From positions 1 through 32,579 of the forward strand of contig JACPGK010000014.1 of assembly GCA_016182495.1 (NCBI GenBank): DNA of 32,579 nucleotides, given 5' to 3'. Positions 23,162-31,841 of the stretch are shown here, one piece after another; the stretch's first letter is position 1, and the number at the start of each line of letters is the position of its first letter. The notes under the pieces are model-generated. The model saw only the letters and a program-made list of their open reading frames with translations, was not told the origin of the DNA and made no database searches. The translations under genes and the position numbers were made by a program. Source of the stretch: Candidatus Kerfeldbacteria bacterium. Lineage in GTDB: Bacteria; Patescibacteriota; Patescibacteriia; UBA9570.

Positions 23162-23939
23162 ACGCATCAAGGCTCTAGTGCAGCAAGAATGGTACATTTC
23201 CAAACGGTCATTGGAAGTGATTATGGATTTGCCGTTTTTTGCCGTGATTGATGTGATGCTGTTTGGCTACGTGGCCCAATATTTGGTTGGTTCCGCTGAA
23301 ACTGAAGCAGCCTATTATTTATTGTTAGGAGCAGTGTTTTGGGAGTCGATTCGGATTACGCAGTATTCCATGACGGTAAGTAGTTTATGGAACGTGTGGT
23401 CGCGTAATTTAAGTAATATGTTCATTACACCGTTATCGTTAACTGAATATATTAGTGCACACATGATCTCTGGCGTGTTAAAAAGTACTGTGATTACCAG
23501 TGGTTTAATTGTGCTCACTGCAGTGGTGTTTGATTTTAATGTGTTGGTGATTGGCTGGTGGAATGTGCTGTTCTGTTTTATCAATTTAGTCATGTTTTCC
23601 TGGAGCGTAGGATTAGTGTTGCTTGGTTTGATTTTTCGTTACGGCGTGCGTGTGCAAGCGTTAGGTTGGGCAGTTATTTTTATTTTTCAACCCTTATCGG
23701 CCGCCTTTTTTCCAGTAGCGGTGCTACCGCCAGTCCTACAAACTTTTGCCAAGTTGCTACCACCAACCTACGTGTTCGAGGCAGCCCGGGGTAATTTACT
23801 CGATCCAAGCATCAATTGGTCGCTGATGCTGACCGCTGTGGTAATAAACGCAGTCTATCTAACGGCGGCTGTAATTATTTTTAAACGTTTGTTTGTTGCC
23901 TCTACCGATACGGGTCAGTTTGCCCGCAATGAAAGTTGA
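23148..23939 (+). CDS. ABC-2 type transporter permease
   Basis: A 263-residue membrane protein with six hydrophobic segments and the ABC-2 motif FQPLSAAFFPVAVLPPVLQT before the last helices. The start is the ATG at 23148, inside the end of the ATPase gene (stop at 23161); a GTG at 23139 is also in frame. With the ATPase it forms a homodimeric-type exporter (two copies of each). The short N-terminal helix with KALVQQEWYISKRS is typical. No substrate can be inferred; the neighbouring SRPBCC gene is not a usual partner. Confidence 0.88.
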   Translation: MISLERIKALVQQEWYISKRSLEVIMDLPFFAVIDVMLFGYVAQYLVGSAETEAAYYLLLGAVFWESIRITQYSMTVSSLWNVWSRNLSNMFITPLSLTEYISAHMISGVLKSTVITSGLIVLTAVVFDFNVLVIGWWNVLFCFINLVMFSWSVGLVLLGLIFRYGVRVQALGWAVIFIFQPLSAAFFPVAVLPPVLQTFAKLLPPTYVFEAARGNLLDPSINWSLMLTAVVINAVYLTAAVIIFKRLFVASTDTGQFARNES

Positions 23940-24003
23940 AGTTATCAGCCGTGTGACCAAAATCCTTGAATAATTAATACTAACCATGCTAACACTACTC
24001 TAT

Positions 24004-24387
24004 ATGAAAACTATTCAACAAGAATATTTAATCGCTGCACCGATTGATGACGTGTGGCGAGCTCTAGTCGACGTAGAAGCGATTGAAGGTTGGGGTGGCG
24101 GTCCGGCTGAAATGGACGATCAAGTTGGCACCGAGTTTAGTTTATGGGACGGTGATATTTACGGAAAAAATATCGAAGTAATTCCACAAGAAAAATTAGT
24201 ACAAGAATGGTACGCCTACGATTGGGAAGAGCCTTCCACTGCTACCTTTACTCTGTTTGAAGAGGATAACGGCACGCGCTTGGAATTTTTACACGAAAAC
24301 GTGCCAGAACGTCATGCCAAAGATATTGAGCAAGGCTGGCGCGATTACTATCTGGGGTCATTAAAGGATTATTTGGAAAATAAATAA
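24004..24387 (+). CDS. SRPBCC (AHSA1-like) domain protein
   Basis: A 127-residue single-domain protein of the START/Bet v1-like fold. It begins YLIAAPIDDVWRALVD, continues GWGGGPAEMDDQVGTEFSLW and ends in the conserved helix EQGWRDYYLGSLKDYLE, as in the AHSA1/SRPBCC family that binds hydrophobic ligands or Hsp90-like partners. The ATG at 24004 fits the family; an ATG at 23986 would add six residues. It lies 64 nt after the permease and 18 nt before the next secreted protein. The specific ligand is unknown. Confidence 0.85.
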   Translation: MKTIQQEYLIAAPIDDVWRALVDVEAIEGWGGGPAEMDDQVGTEFSLWDGDIYGKNIEVIPQEKLVQEWYAYDWEEPSTATFTLFEEDNGTRLEFLHENVPERHAKDIEQGWRDYYLGSLKDYLENK

Positions 24388-24405
24388 ATTTAAAGGTATA
24401 TCCAT

Positions 24406-25548
24406 ATGTTTAAAATGATTGGTCGAGTCTTGGTGAGTAGCTGCGCTATAATTATAGTAAGCGTATATAGCTGGCCAGTCTCGGCAAAAATTTCTACCTC
24501 GATTGAGGGAGTCAGTAATGATCAAGGATTGTATGCCTGGAAAGGACCAACCAGTATTGATAGCACTAATCGTATTAGTCAAAGTGCTGGTTCAATTAGC
24601 TCGGCCGTCGCCCGGGGTGTTTTTCATAAATATAAAATTACCATTGGCAATCAGGTTATTAGTGCCGGCACCAATGGGGATAATGATTATACTCATGTGC
24701 GAGCTGGTTCATTGTTTTACGGCAAAGCCAAATTTATTGGAGCACAACACAATCAAAAAGTGAAAAATTTTAAAATCGTGTACCATCTTGAAGGGGATTT
24801 GAGTTGTGTTGTAGCTGACCCAACAGTGCCAGAAGGTTACGCCTTAAGCTCGGTGGAAACTCAAGTGCGTTTTAATGGTACCGATCGTTTTGTTGGCACT
24901 GGTACAGTGGATGGCATTGGCGGGTTTGATGGTGGCACTGGTCGATTAGCTGGTCAGTTCAATAATACTGAACCATACAGTGCGAGTATCGATAAAAATT
25001 TTAAAGTTAATCTTGGCACAGTCCGTGATGGCCAGGTATATCCTATGCTGTTTTTCGGAGCCACTCTGGTATCGTACGCAGCTGATATTCCAGTGGATGA
25101 ATGTGCGGCAGATTTTTTAAAGACAGCTGAATTTACCGTAGATGATGACGTGGCAACTAATAAAGGACAATTTAAATTTCAATCGGCTAAAGTGGTTCAT
25201 GGTAGCGCTAATCCTAATCCATATAGTCTATCACAATATCCTGATGTGACGGTGTATCTAGAAAATAGTGATGAAACTTTTCTCAATGACATCGATATTA
25301 ATACCATTCAACTATTTGAACGGTTAGGGGATAACGGTCAACTGCAACCTAAAACAATGCATGACATAGGGGATGATGATAGTGATGGCGTACCAGATCG
25401 AGGTATCGTGTTTGACGGATTAACATTCTATCAGTTGTTAGGAATTGCCCTGGTTGGTTATGAAGATACCCTGACATTGTATTTGATTGGAGATACTACT
25501 GATGGCACTCCATTTGTCAGTACACTGGTTGTAGAAACTGAAGTCTAG
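24406..25548 (+). CDS. Secreted protein of unknown function
   Basis: A 380-residue protein with a signal peptide (about 1-27, ending PVSA). The mature part is beta-rich and I do not recognise it. It includes KYKITIGNQVISAGTNGDND and a glycine-rich segment GTVDGIGGFDGGTGRLAGQF. The acidic segment IGDDDSDGVPDRG resembles a single TSP3-type calcium loop. Two Cys (DLSCVVA, VDECAAD) could form a disulphide. An AAAGG sequence about 10 nt upstream of the ATG may be a ribosome-binding site. It follows the SRPBCC gene by 18 nt and precedes a membrane protein by 6 nt, so it is probably the middle gene of an operon. A cell-surface role is inferred from the signal peptide. Confidence 0.6.
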   Translation: MFKMIGRVLVSSCAIIIVSVYSWPVSAKISTSIEGVSNDQGLYAWKGPTSIDSTNRISQSAGSISSAVARGVFHKYKITIGNQVISAGTNGDNDYTHVRAGSLFYGKAKFIGAQHNQKVKNFKIVYHLEGDLSCVVADPTVPEGYALSSVETQVRFNGTDRFVGTGTVDGIGGFDGGTGRLAGQFNNTEPYSASIDKNFKVNLGTVRDGQVYPMLFFGATLVSYAADIPVDECAADFLKTAEFTVDDDVATNKGQFKFQSAKVVHGSANPNPYSLSQYPDVTVYLENSDETFLNDIDINTIQLFERLGDNGQLQPKTMHDIGDDDSDGVPDRGIVFDGLTFYQLLGIALVGYEDTLTLYLIGDTTDGTPFVSTLVVETEV

Positions 25549-25554
25549 TGAGTG

Positions 25555-26121
25555 ATGCGATTAACCTGGTGGCGATTACCGTTAGCGGTGTTAGCTAGTA
25601 CAGAGGTATTGAGTGCGCTTGATATAATTCCGCTCCAGCCGGTGTTTACTGATGTCGGTTTATTATTAGTTTGTTTAGCAGTTTGGTTAGCGTTCGAGCT
25701 TACTAGTCGGTATTTAACAGCTTGGTGGATGGTGTTACCCGGAGTAATAGCTTTGTATCTTGATGCCGGGGGTGATTATTGGCATTGGTATGCCACGGTG
25801 CCGTATTACGACGCGGCCTTACATGCCTTTGGTTCAGGCGCGGTAGCCTGTTGGCTGTGGGGGGTATTACGAACACATGGCTGGTTAGTGCTAACGAGCG
25901 TGATTAGTTTAGGTACGGTGTATGAGATTGAAGAATACTTGGAAGATGTTATCACTGGTTCGCACCGGTTAGGCGACGGGCCAGATACGGCCAATGATTT
26001 GTTAATGAACCTGCTTGGTGTCAGCCTGGCTATCGCGGTGATTCATAGACGTGCTATAATTGACCACGTTCTGCACAGAATAAACTATGGTGGGCCTGCT
26101 CGCCATAGCCGAACGCAGTGA
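25555..26121 (+). CDS. Polytopic membrane protein (DUF2238/YjdF-like)
   Basis: A 188-residue membrane protein with about five hydrophobic helices. The motif set H...AFGSGA, TVYEIEEYLEDVITGSHRLG and GDGPDTANDLLMNLLG resembles the DUF2238/YjdF family, in which acidic and His residues in the helices are conserved. I know of no function for this family. A GTG at 25552 is also in frame; the ATG at 25555 is used here. The last residues (GGPARHSRTQ) and the stop codon come from a GC-rich palindromic repeat inserted between this gene and tRNA-Pro. The original C-terminus may therefore have been replaced. Confidence 0.7.
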   Translation: MRLTWWRLPLAVLASTEVLSALDIIPLQPVFTDVGLLLVCLAVWLAFELTSRYLTAWWMVLPGVIALYLDAGGDYWHWYATVPYYDAALHAFGSGAVACWLWGVLRTHGWLVLTSVISLGTVYEIEEYLEDVITGSHRLGDGPDTANDLLMNLLGVSLAIAVIHRRAIIDHVLHRINYGGPARHSRTQ

Positions 26122-26131
26122 GGCAAAGGCG
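26101..26131. repeat. Palindromic repeat abutting tRNA-Pro
   Basis: CGCC-ata-GCC ... GGC-aaa-GGCG forms a stem interrupted by a 3-nt internal loop. It ends at the first base of tRNA-Pro and supplies the stop codon (26119-26121) of the gene before it. It is one of several GC-rich palindromes that lie next to tRNA genes here. Confidence 0.5.
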
Positions 26132-26205
26132 GGGTATAGCGCAGTTGGTAGCGCGCGCGCATGGGGTGCGTGAGGTCGTCAGTTCGAATCTGGCTACCCC
26201 GACCA
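26130..26205 (+). tRNA. tRNA-Pro (GGG anticodon)
   Basis: A complete cloverleaf: acceptor CGGGGTA/TACCCCG, D arm GCGCAGTTGGTAGCGC, anticodon stem CGCGC/GCGTG (one G-T pair) around loop ATGGGGT with anticodon GGG at 26163-26165, T arm GTCAG/CTGGC, discriminator A, and an encoded CCA. Confidence 0.95.
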
Positions 26206-26239
26206 AATAACCATAGTTAGTAATATACTCTTTTTAACA

Positions 26240-26267
26240 TTGACACTAATGAATAGCGGTATAGTAT
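26240..26267 (+). promoter_or_regulatory. Promoter of the adhesin gene, leaderless start
   Basis: A perfect -35 TTGACA (26240-26245) is followed by TATAGT (26260-26265), which ends 8 nt before the ATG at 26274. The alternative -10, TAGTAT (26262-26267), gives a 16-nt spacer. Either predicts an mRNA starting at or near the initiation codon. Confidence 0.6.
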
Positions 26268-26273
26268 GTTTTC

Positions 26274-28085
26274 ATGTTAATACTTTTATTCATATTTTTA
26301 CCAATATTGACACAGGCCGTAGTAGCTGATGATGTTGTATGCACCGGCTGCATTAATACTAGCGATATAGCAATCAATGCTATCACCAGTCAAAAAATTG
26401 GCAATGGTACTATTACCAATTTTGATATCAGCGCTACAGCAGTCATTGATCCCAGTAAAATTTCTGGCACCGCCTGGACTGTAACCACGGATGGCCTGGG
26501 TTCAGGATTAGATGCCGATCTGCTGGATGGATTGGATAGCCTGCAATTTTTACGCGCCGATCAATCCGGCACTATGGTTGGGGCACTGACGGTGCGTACC
26601 ACCACCACACCACAGTTTTTGATTGATGCTGGCAGTTATGGCGTTGATTACTCGAAAGAAGCTGTCTTGTGGTTACAATCCAAAGATGACGCTGCCCAAA
26701 ATTGGAGAAACGGCCTTGTCACGGATGAAAGTGGAAATCTTGTTCTTAGAAAATCGGATAACGCTAATACTGACCCGAGCATTAACGCGCTGGTGATTAA
26801 TAGATCAGGAGATGTTACGATCGATGGCGTTTTGGGAGTTGGTACGATATCACCACAAGCAAAATTTTCAGTCGTGGCTGGTGCAGACGCGTGGGCCGGT
26901 TCATTTTTTGGCTTGAGCACATCCGACCAAGTACGGTTAGGAACATACGGTGGAGTCGCCACTCTAGGCGCGAATAACAACACCGGCAATGCTTGGTCAA
27001 ATCTTGCAATCAATCCGGGCGGGGGTAATGTCGGTGTTGGCACGAACGAGCCGAATCAAAAATTAGACGTTGTCGGAAATATCGTGTCGCGTAGAGGCGT
27101 GGGATTGGATGATTATGTTCTGTTAGGCGGCGAAGATGTAAATGCAGGAATTGAATTACGGTCAGGAACTTATCATGGTTCTCCATACATCGATTTTTCT
27201 AACGCAGCGGCAGATGATTTTGATATCCGTTTGTCGTTAAGTGGCGATGATCAGTTACTGGTGAATGGCGGCAATGTTGGTATTATAAATGGCGCTCTCG
27301 ATGTAGATGGATCAGTCAATGGTGATAAATTATGTATCAACGGCGACTGTAAAACCACCTGGCCAGCTGAAGGTGGCGGCGGTGTTGACCTGTGGACACA
27401 AAATGAATCAGATATTTATTATACTAGTGGCAATGTTGGTATTGGTACTACATCACCGAGCGCTGGTTTACAGGTGACTGACAATGATGGTGCCTTGTTT
27501 ACTGGCAGTATAAATAATGGTTCAATTCCTACAACCGGCGCTGGAATCAGAATGATGTGGTATTCAGCTAAAGCCGCTTTTCGGGTGGGTAATGCTACCG
27601 CAACAGAATGGGATATGAGTAATATTGGTTATTACTCTGTGGCTACCGGATATGCGACCAAAGCTAGTGGTACTTCTTCCCTGGCAATGGGAGATAATAA
27701 TACAGCAACAGGAGATTATTCGGCAGCTTTTGGTGCCTATTCAGATGCTACCGGCCAAGGATCATTGGCTACTGGTTACAGCACAAGCGCCGATGGAAGT
27801 TACTCGGCGGCTTTTAATAGAAATACTGATGTTGATGGAAATTATGCTACTGCATTTGGCTATAACACTACTGCAGAATCCTATGGTTCCGTTGTGTTAG
27901 GAAGATATAATGAATCGATCGGAAACAATTCTTCTTGGGTGAGTACGGATCCTTTATTTGTGATAGGTAATGGCACTTCTACTTCTGATACTCATGATGC
28001 GTTTGTTGTAGATAAAGATGGAACTATTGAAGTAACTGGCGATATCACATCTGATGGGGAGATCTGTATAGGTAGTGGTTGTTAA
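26274..28085 (+). CDS. Secreted YadA-head-like / tail-fibre-like adhesin
   Basis: A 603-residue secreted protein with a short signal peptide (about 1-18). The middle holds tail-fibre-like repeats with VGIGTTSPSAGLQV and VGVGTNEPNQKLDVVGN, as in many Patescibacteria surface proteins. Residues about 455-540 form a YadA-head-type repeat (SLAMGDNNTATGDYSAAFGA, SLATGYSTSADGSYSAAF), which in trimeric adhesins folds into a left-handed beta-roll. There is no translocator or membrane-anchor domain; the C-terminus ends EICIGSGC. It is therefore shed, held by a partner, or anchored otherwise. The M23 gene begins one base after its stop. Confidence 0.78.
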   Translation: MLILLFIFLPILTQAVVADDVVCTGCINTSDIAINAITSQKIGNGTITNFDISATAVIDPSKISGTAWTVTTDGLGSGLDADLLDGLDSLQFLRADQSGTMVGALTVRTTTTPQFLIDAGSYGVDYSKEAVLWLQSKDDAAQNWRNGLVTDESGNLVLRKSDNANTDPSINALVINRSGDVTIDGVLGVGTISPQAKFSVVAGADAWAGSFFGLSTSDQVRLGTYGGVATLGANNNTGNAWSNLAINPGGGNVGVGTNEPNQKLDVVGNIVSRRGVGLDDYVLLGGEDVNAGIELRSGTYHGSPYIDFSNAAADDFDIRLSLSGDDQLLVNGGNVGIINGALDVDGSVNGDKLCINGDCKTTWPAEGGGGVDLWTQNESDIYYTSGNVGIGTTSPSAGLQVTDNDGALFTGSINNGSIPTTGAGIRMMWYSAKAAFRVGNATATEWDMSNIGYYSVATGYATKASGTSSLAMGDNNTATGDYSAAFGAYSDATGQGSLATGYSTSADGSYSAAFNRNTDVDGNYATAFGYNTTAESYGSVVLGRYNESIGNNSSWVSTDPLFVIGNGTSTSDTHDAFVVDKDGTIEVTGDITSDGEICIGSGC

Positions 28086-28086
28086 T

Positions 28087-30336
28087 ATGAAAACTATTTT
28101 GTTTTCATTTGGTATGGGTTTATTGAGCATATTTACTCCACAAACAGCTGCCATTCAACCTGCGCAACAACCGAGTGAATCCATTACATTTTCAGCACCA
28201 GAGCTTTTAGCATTAGATCAACAATTGCAACACGCGCGAATGGCTAGCGCTGAAAATAATTTCGAAGAAGCCATTGAGTTATTTGAAAATTTAGAAGAAT
28301 CGGGTTCCCACCGCCATCGCTGGGCAGCTATTTCTGGGCAAACAAATATTTATCGCCGTCAACATAATTTTGACGCAGCCCGTGCAGTCACCGCTCGTGC
28401 CAGCACAGCCGAACCAGCGGTCGCCGGATTAATGCATATTTGGAATGGTGATATAGATATGCAAAACAAGGATTACGAAGCTGCTATTACAGAATATCAA
28501 ACCGCGGAACAAAACTACGGCAACACCATAGTAAATAACATGATAATGGGAGAATTGGCGTTAAAGCAAGCTACTCGGGCCGCAATTCAATTTCAACACC
28601 CAGATCAAGCCGCCCAGTTTTCACGGAAAATGGCCAACACATACCCTACAGTTGGTAACCCTGAAGTTGCTTTGGCCAAAGCTTTATTATATGAAACCAT
28701 GGCCAAAGGTGATTTGCCAACAAAAACTTTAGAAACGGTTTTACATGATGGAATTTGTACTGCAGCCAAGCCCTGTTTTATTGCCCAGCAGCGCTTACAA
28801 AAAGAGACCAAATTAGATCAGGCACAATTTCAAAAGTTGGGCGGCATTACTGGAATTGTTTTTGTACTTAATGATAGTGATAGAAAGATTCTCGAAAATA
28901 TCCGACAACCACAGCAACTATCGATTCAACAATCGTTATTGCATTCGCTGGTACCAGCGGTACAAGCTCAAACTGTTAGCTATACGACTTGTGCTGTTGA
29001 AGAAGAATTAGCCTACGATGGTTTTTCTGATCCGATCACAGGAATTTCTCGCGGTGATTTGTTTATGGGGTATCCTGCTTCTGCCAGTACTGATATCGAT
29101 CTTTATCATCCTGGTGTTGATTTAAATAATGCTGATGATCATGTTGGTGGAGATGTATATGATTGCTCGAATCCAGAGGATGACTTTACTACGACAGCTG
29201 CCGGTTGCGTGCAAGATGCCTCAACGGCTGATTGGGGATCGCTAGCCATTACCCATAATTATACACCGTATGATGGTGATTTTGCATCAGATTATACAAC
29301 ATCACAGTATGGCCATGCTGATGAAATTTATGTTTCGGTAGGTGATGCGGTTGGTGCACATGAAGAGGTGGGTAGTATAGGAGGCATTAACGATGATGGT
29401 GATAGTGAATGGGCTTGTCATCTCCATTTTGAAATTCGCGAACCTGACCACCCAGATCCATATAACGCTGGCTATTGGGATACATCCGTCTTGAGTTCTC
29501 AAACCAGTGTCGGCCTCTACTACCAAGATCCGGAATCATTTATTGATGCTCACCCGGCGTTTGATTGGGTTACTTGGATTGACGAGAGTTCCTCTCAATG
29601 GTCTTATGACCCGGATTGGACATATATAAATACCAAAGGAAATGGTAATGATGAAGGGGAAAATGATTTAAACTATACCAGTACAACTGCGGCACCGTCT
29701 CCCACGGCCACGGCCACATTGAGTTTTACCGTCGGAAATGATGGTATACACAGGTTGTGGATGTTTGTTCCATGGAGTACACAATCAAAAAGTGATTCCG
29801 TTCCGGTTGTGATTACTTCGGCAGATGATGGCAGCACAGTTGTATCTACCACCCTTAACTTTTATGGCAATGAAGAGGCAGGAACCGGCACGTGCGACGA
29901 AGATATCGATGGGGATGGTGTGTGGAATTTTGCTGTAACAAAACGGTGCGATGAATGGATTGAGATTGGTAGTGTATATTTGACGAAAAATGAAAACTAC
30001 GAGCTAACAATCTCTAATGCCACCGGAGCGAATGGAGACATCATTATTATTGATGATCTTTTGATTACGTATGGTGATAATATTGGACTATATAAAGTAG
30101 CCATTGTTACAGATGATGAAAATAGATGTACGGTGCCGTTGGCAGGTGATTGGACAGTGTCTAGTGATTGTACGCTAAATTATGCTGCTACCGCACCTGG
30201 CAACGTAATTGTGACAGACAACAAAACCTTAACAATCAATGGTGCTGGTTCCTTGAATATGGATTTGAGTAGTTATTATTTAAGAATACAAAATAATGCT
30301 CGAGTAATTATTGAAATTGGTGGAAAAATATATTAA
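28087..30336 (+). CDS. Secreted TPR + M23 metallopeptidase protein
   Basis: A 749-residue secreted protein from the ATG at 28087, one base after the previous stop; a GTG 12 nt upstream overlaps that gene. The signal peptide spans about 1-20. Residues about 45-250 contain TPR-like helices (NNFEEAIELFENLEESG, KDYEAAITEYQTAEQNYG). An M23 (LytM) peptidase domain covers about 320-460. Its zinc ligands are His341 and Asp345 in YHPGVDLNN and the HxH in HLHFE (445-447). It carries an unusually long insert between them with several Asp/Cys. The C-terminal 280 residues form beta-sandwich-like domains with calcium-type loops (DIDGDGVWN). It probably cleaves or remodels peptidoglycan at the cell surface. 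Confidence 0.85.
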   Translation: MKTILFSFGMGLLSIFTPQTAAIQPAQQPSESITFSAPELLALDQQLQHARMASAENNFEEAIELFENLEESGSHRHRWAAISGQTNIYRRQHNFDAARAVTARASTAEPAVAGLMHIWNGDIDMQNKDYEAAITEYQTAEQNYGNTIVNNMIMGELALKQATRAAIQFQHPDQAAQFSRKMANTYPTVGNPEVALAKALLYETMAKGDLPTKTLETVLHDGICTAAKPCFIAQQRLQKETKLDQAQFQKLGGITGIVFVLNDSDRKILENIRQPQQLSIQQSLLHSLVPAVQAQTVSYTTCAVEEELAYDGFSDPITGISRGDLFMGYPASASTDIDLYHPGVDLNNADDHVGGDVYDCSNPEDDFTTTAAGCVQDASTADWGSLAITHNYTPYDGDFASDYTTSQYGHADEIYVSVGDAVGAHEEVGSIGGINDDGDSEWACHLHFEIREPDHPDPYNAGYWDTSVLSSQTSVGLYYQDPESFIDAHPAFDWVTWIDESSSQWSYDPDWTYINTKGNGNDEGENDLNYTSTTAAPSPTATATLSFTVGNDGIHRLWMFVPWSTQSKSDSVPVVITSADDGSTVVSTTLNFYGNEEAGTGTCDEDIDGDGVWNFAVTKRCDEWIEIGSVYLTKNENYELTISNATGANGDIIIIDDLLITYGDNIGLYKVAIVTDDENRCTVPLAGDWTVSSDCTLNYAATAPGNVIVTDNKTLTINGAGSLNMDLSSYYLRIQNNARVIIEIGGKIY

Positions 30337-30339
30337 ACC

Positions 30340-30634
30340 ATGGTCAAGCAGTTTTTAAAAAGACTAGCTAGTGTACTAGTTATCATTATCGTGGTAGGGG
30401 TGTCGTTGCGTTTGGCTATTCGCTATGTACCAATACCGTTATAGCGCATTGGCTAAAGCTACCATGGACCCAACGGTGTGTGAACGCATCACAGATACGC
30501 GCAGCCAAGGGAGCTGTTATTTTACCCTAGCCCAGCAGCTGGATGATAGCAGTTTATGCGATCGTAGCCCGGAAGAACATGATCGTAAAATGTGTCATAG
30601 TCGCTACAATCAGTATCGTCTACCGTTTTTTTAG
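30340..30634 (+). pseudogene. Membrane-anchored Cys-rich protein, frameshifted
   Basis: The frame from the ATG at 30340 encodes a basic start and a single membrane helix (LASVLVIIIVVGVSLRLAIR), then stops at 30444. In the next frame, 30425-30634 encodes ALAKATMDPTVCERITDTRS, then CYFTLAQQL, LCDRS and KMCHSRYN. This Cys-pair motif is seen in small anchored proteins of archaea and candidate phyla. One base gained or lost near 30415-30430 would join helix and Cys domain into one 100-residue protein. The two frames overlap by 20 nt, so two separate peptides cannot be excluded. Confidence 0.5.
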
Positions 30635-31090
30635 TATAAGCTGTGCATATTATTTTTGCTGCAATGCTTTGATTCTCAATTAGCGTTAGGTCGTTTTTTC
30701 ACAAACCAGCGCCGTCGCGTGAAATGTTATCCACAAGAATTAAAGTCAAATTTTTCAATATTAAAATAGCTTTTTTTGTGATTGCGCCGTCGCATACCAC
30801 CCCTTGTCTATTGTGTCATATCCGTTCACACTAAATTACAGCCTTTCGCACCCTCCACACCACAGCACATTATGCTTTCTTGTCACGGACGGCCAAGGAA
30901 CTGAACTCTTCATGCTCTGGTTCTCCCTCGGCGATCCGGATTCAATCTACAACGAATGAATCGGGATCACGAGGGAGGCGAAAGCACTCCCATGTATCCA
31001 CCTTTACCCACAGCGATTCAACATCGGTGTAGTACTGGTTAGGACGTTATTTTATTAAACCCATCTAATGAATACTACAGCAAGCTCACT
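30635..31090. other. Gene-free region with DnaA-box match and structured RNA
   Basis: No gene is visible in 456 nt. It contains the perfect consensus DnaA box TTATCCACA (30727-30735) followed by an AT-rich stretch, two copies of the 10-mer GCGCCGTCGC (near 30708 and 30783), a strong hairpin (next entry) and a one-mismatch DnaA-box match TTACCCACA (31004-31012). Composition changes to more GC-rich after about 30840. Confidence 0.4.
30923..30991 (+). ncRNA. Strong hairpin with alternative GNRA hairpin (leader RNA candidate)
   Basis: The arms CTCCCTCG-GC-GATCC-G-GATTCA (30923-30944) and TGAATC-G-GGATC-A-CGAGGGAG (30957-30977) make about 19 base pairs around a 12-nt loop. The GGGAG of the right arm can instead pair downstream in GGGAGGC-GAAA-GC-A-CTCCC (30973-30991), a hairpin with a GNRA tetraloop. 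The two are mutually exclusive. This could be a regulatory leader of the lipoprotein gene 100 nt downstream or a free small RNA. Confidence 0.4.
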
Positions 31091-31720
31091 ATGAATCAAT
31101 CTAAACCCATTCTTATCTCCACCCTCGCCGCTAGCCTCCTGTTACTAGTCGGAGCCGGATGCACACAACCAACCACTAACCAGAACAATACCAACACCAG
31201 CAACGTTAATGCAGTTGTGGTAGTAAATACCAATACCGTTGTGGCCAATGAAAATACAAATACCACCAATACTAATTCTGAAGTAGATACCAGCGATTGG
31301 TTGACCTATACGAATGAGGAGTATGGGTTTGAGTTTAGGTATCCGAGGGAGTGGATAGTAAATGACCAACAAAAAAATGTTAGCCTTTATAGCCCAAAGT
31401 TAGTCGGCAGTACTTATGCTAATTCGTTGACCATCGAGATAACAGCAAATGATTTTGTTAGTCAAAAAAAGCAGGTTGAAGATTCCGATTTGATTAATGG
31501 CAATTTATCTCTAAGTAAATTCAATAATGACATAGAAGAATTGGATATAAACGGTTTAACTGCAAAGGTTGGTACGCATTCTACTGCAATAGGGCTTGAT
31601 GAAAGATATTATTTTATTTCCTTATCAAATGATGTAGGTTTGTATTTTGAGTTTTTAAAACCTACGGAAAAAGTTAATGCGTCAATTGAAGATGTGATAC
31701 ATACTTTGGAAATACTATAG
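31091..31720 (+). CDS. Lipoprotein with PsbP-like domain
   Basis: A 209-residue lipoprotein. The signal ends in the lipobox LVGAGC with the lipidated Cys at position 24. A low-complexity linker of Asn, Thr and Val (NTNTVVANENTNTTNTN) follows to about residue 65. Then comes a PsbP-like domain that begins DWLTYTNEEYGFEFRYPREW and ends in the helix ASIEDVIHTLEIL. Such anchored domains are frequent in Patescibacteria, but their function is not known. The first 25 codons are C-rich like the next gene, while the rest is A/T-rich. The gene may be controlled by the structured RNA upstream. Confidence 0.8.
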   Translation: MNQSKPILISTLAASLLLLVGAGCTQPTTNQNNTNTSNVNAVVVVNTNTVVANENTNTTNTNSEVDTSDWLTYTNEEYGFEFRYPREWIVNDQQKNVSLYSPKLVGSTYANSLTIEITANDFVSQKKQVEDSDLINGNLSLSKFNNDIEELDINGLTAKVGTHSTAIGLDERYYFISLSNDVGLYFEFLKPTEKVNASIEDVIHTLEIL

Positions 31721-31790
31721 TACATTCGGAATTATTTTTTCTCTTGACTAACTTAGTGTAGGTTAATGAAGGGAGGAAGTAATTCCTTCA

Positions 31791-31810
31791 ACTGAGCAAT
31801 CCAGCTCAGT
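31791..31810 (+). promoter_or_regulatory. Leader hairpin of M23 gene
   Basis: ACTGAGC-AATCCA-GCTCAGT is a perfect 7-bp stem with a 6-nt loop in the 5' leader. It is preceded by GGAAG-TAATT-CCTTC. A GAGG Shine-Dalgarno (31832-31835) lies 6 nt before the ATG at 31842. A possible -35, TTGACT, is at 31744-31749. Confidence 0.45.
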
Positions 31811-31841
31811 CGTTCCTTCACAACTGAAAGTGAGGTAACTC

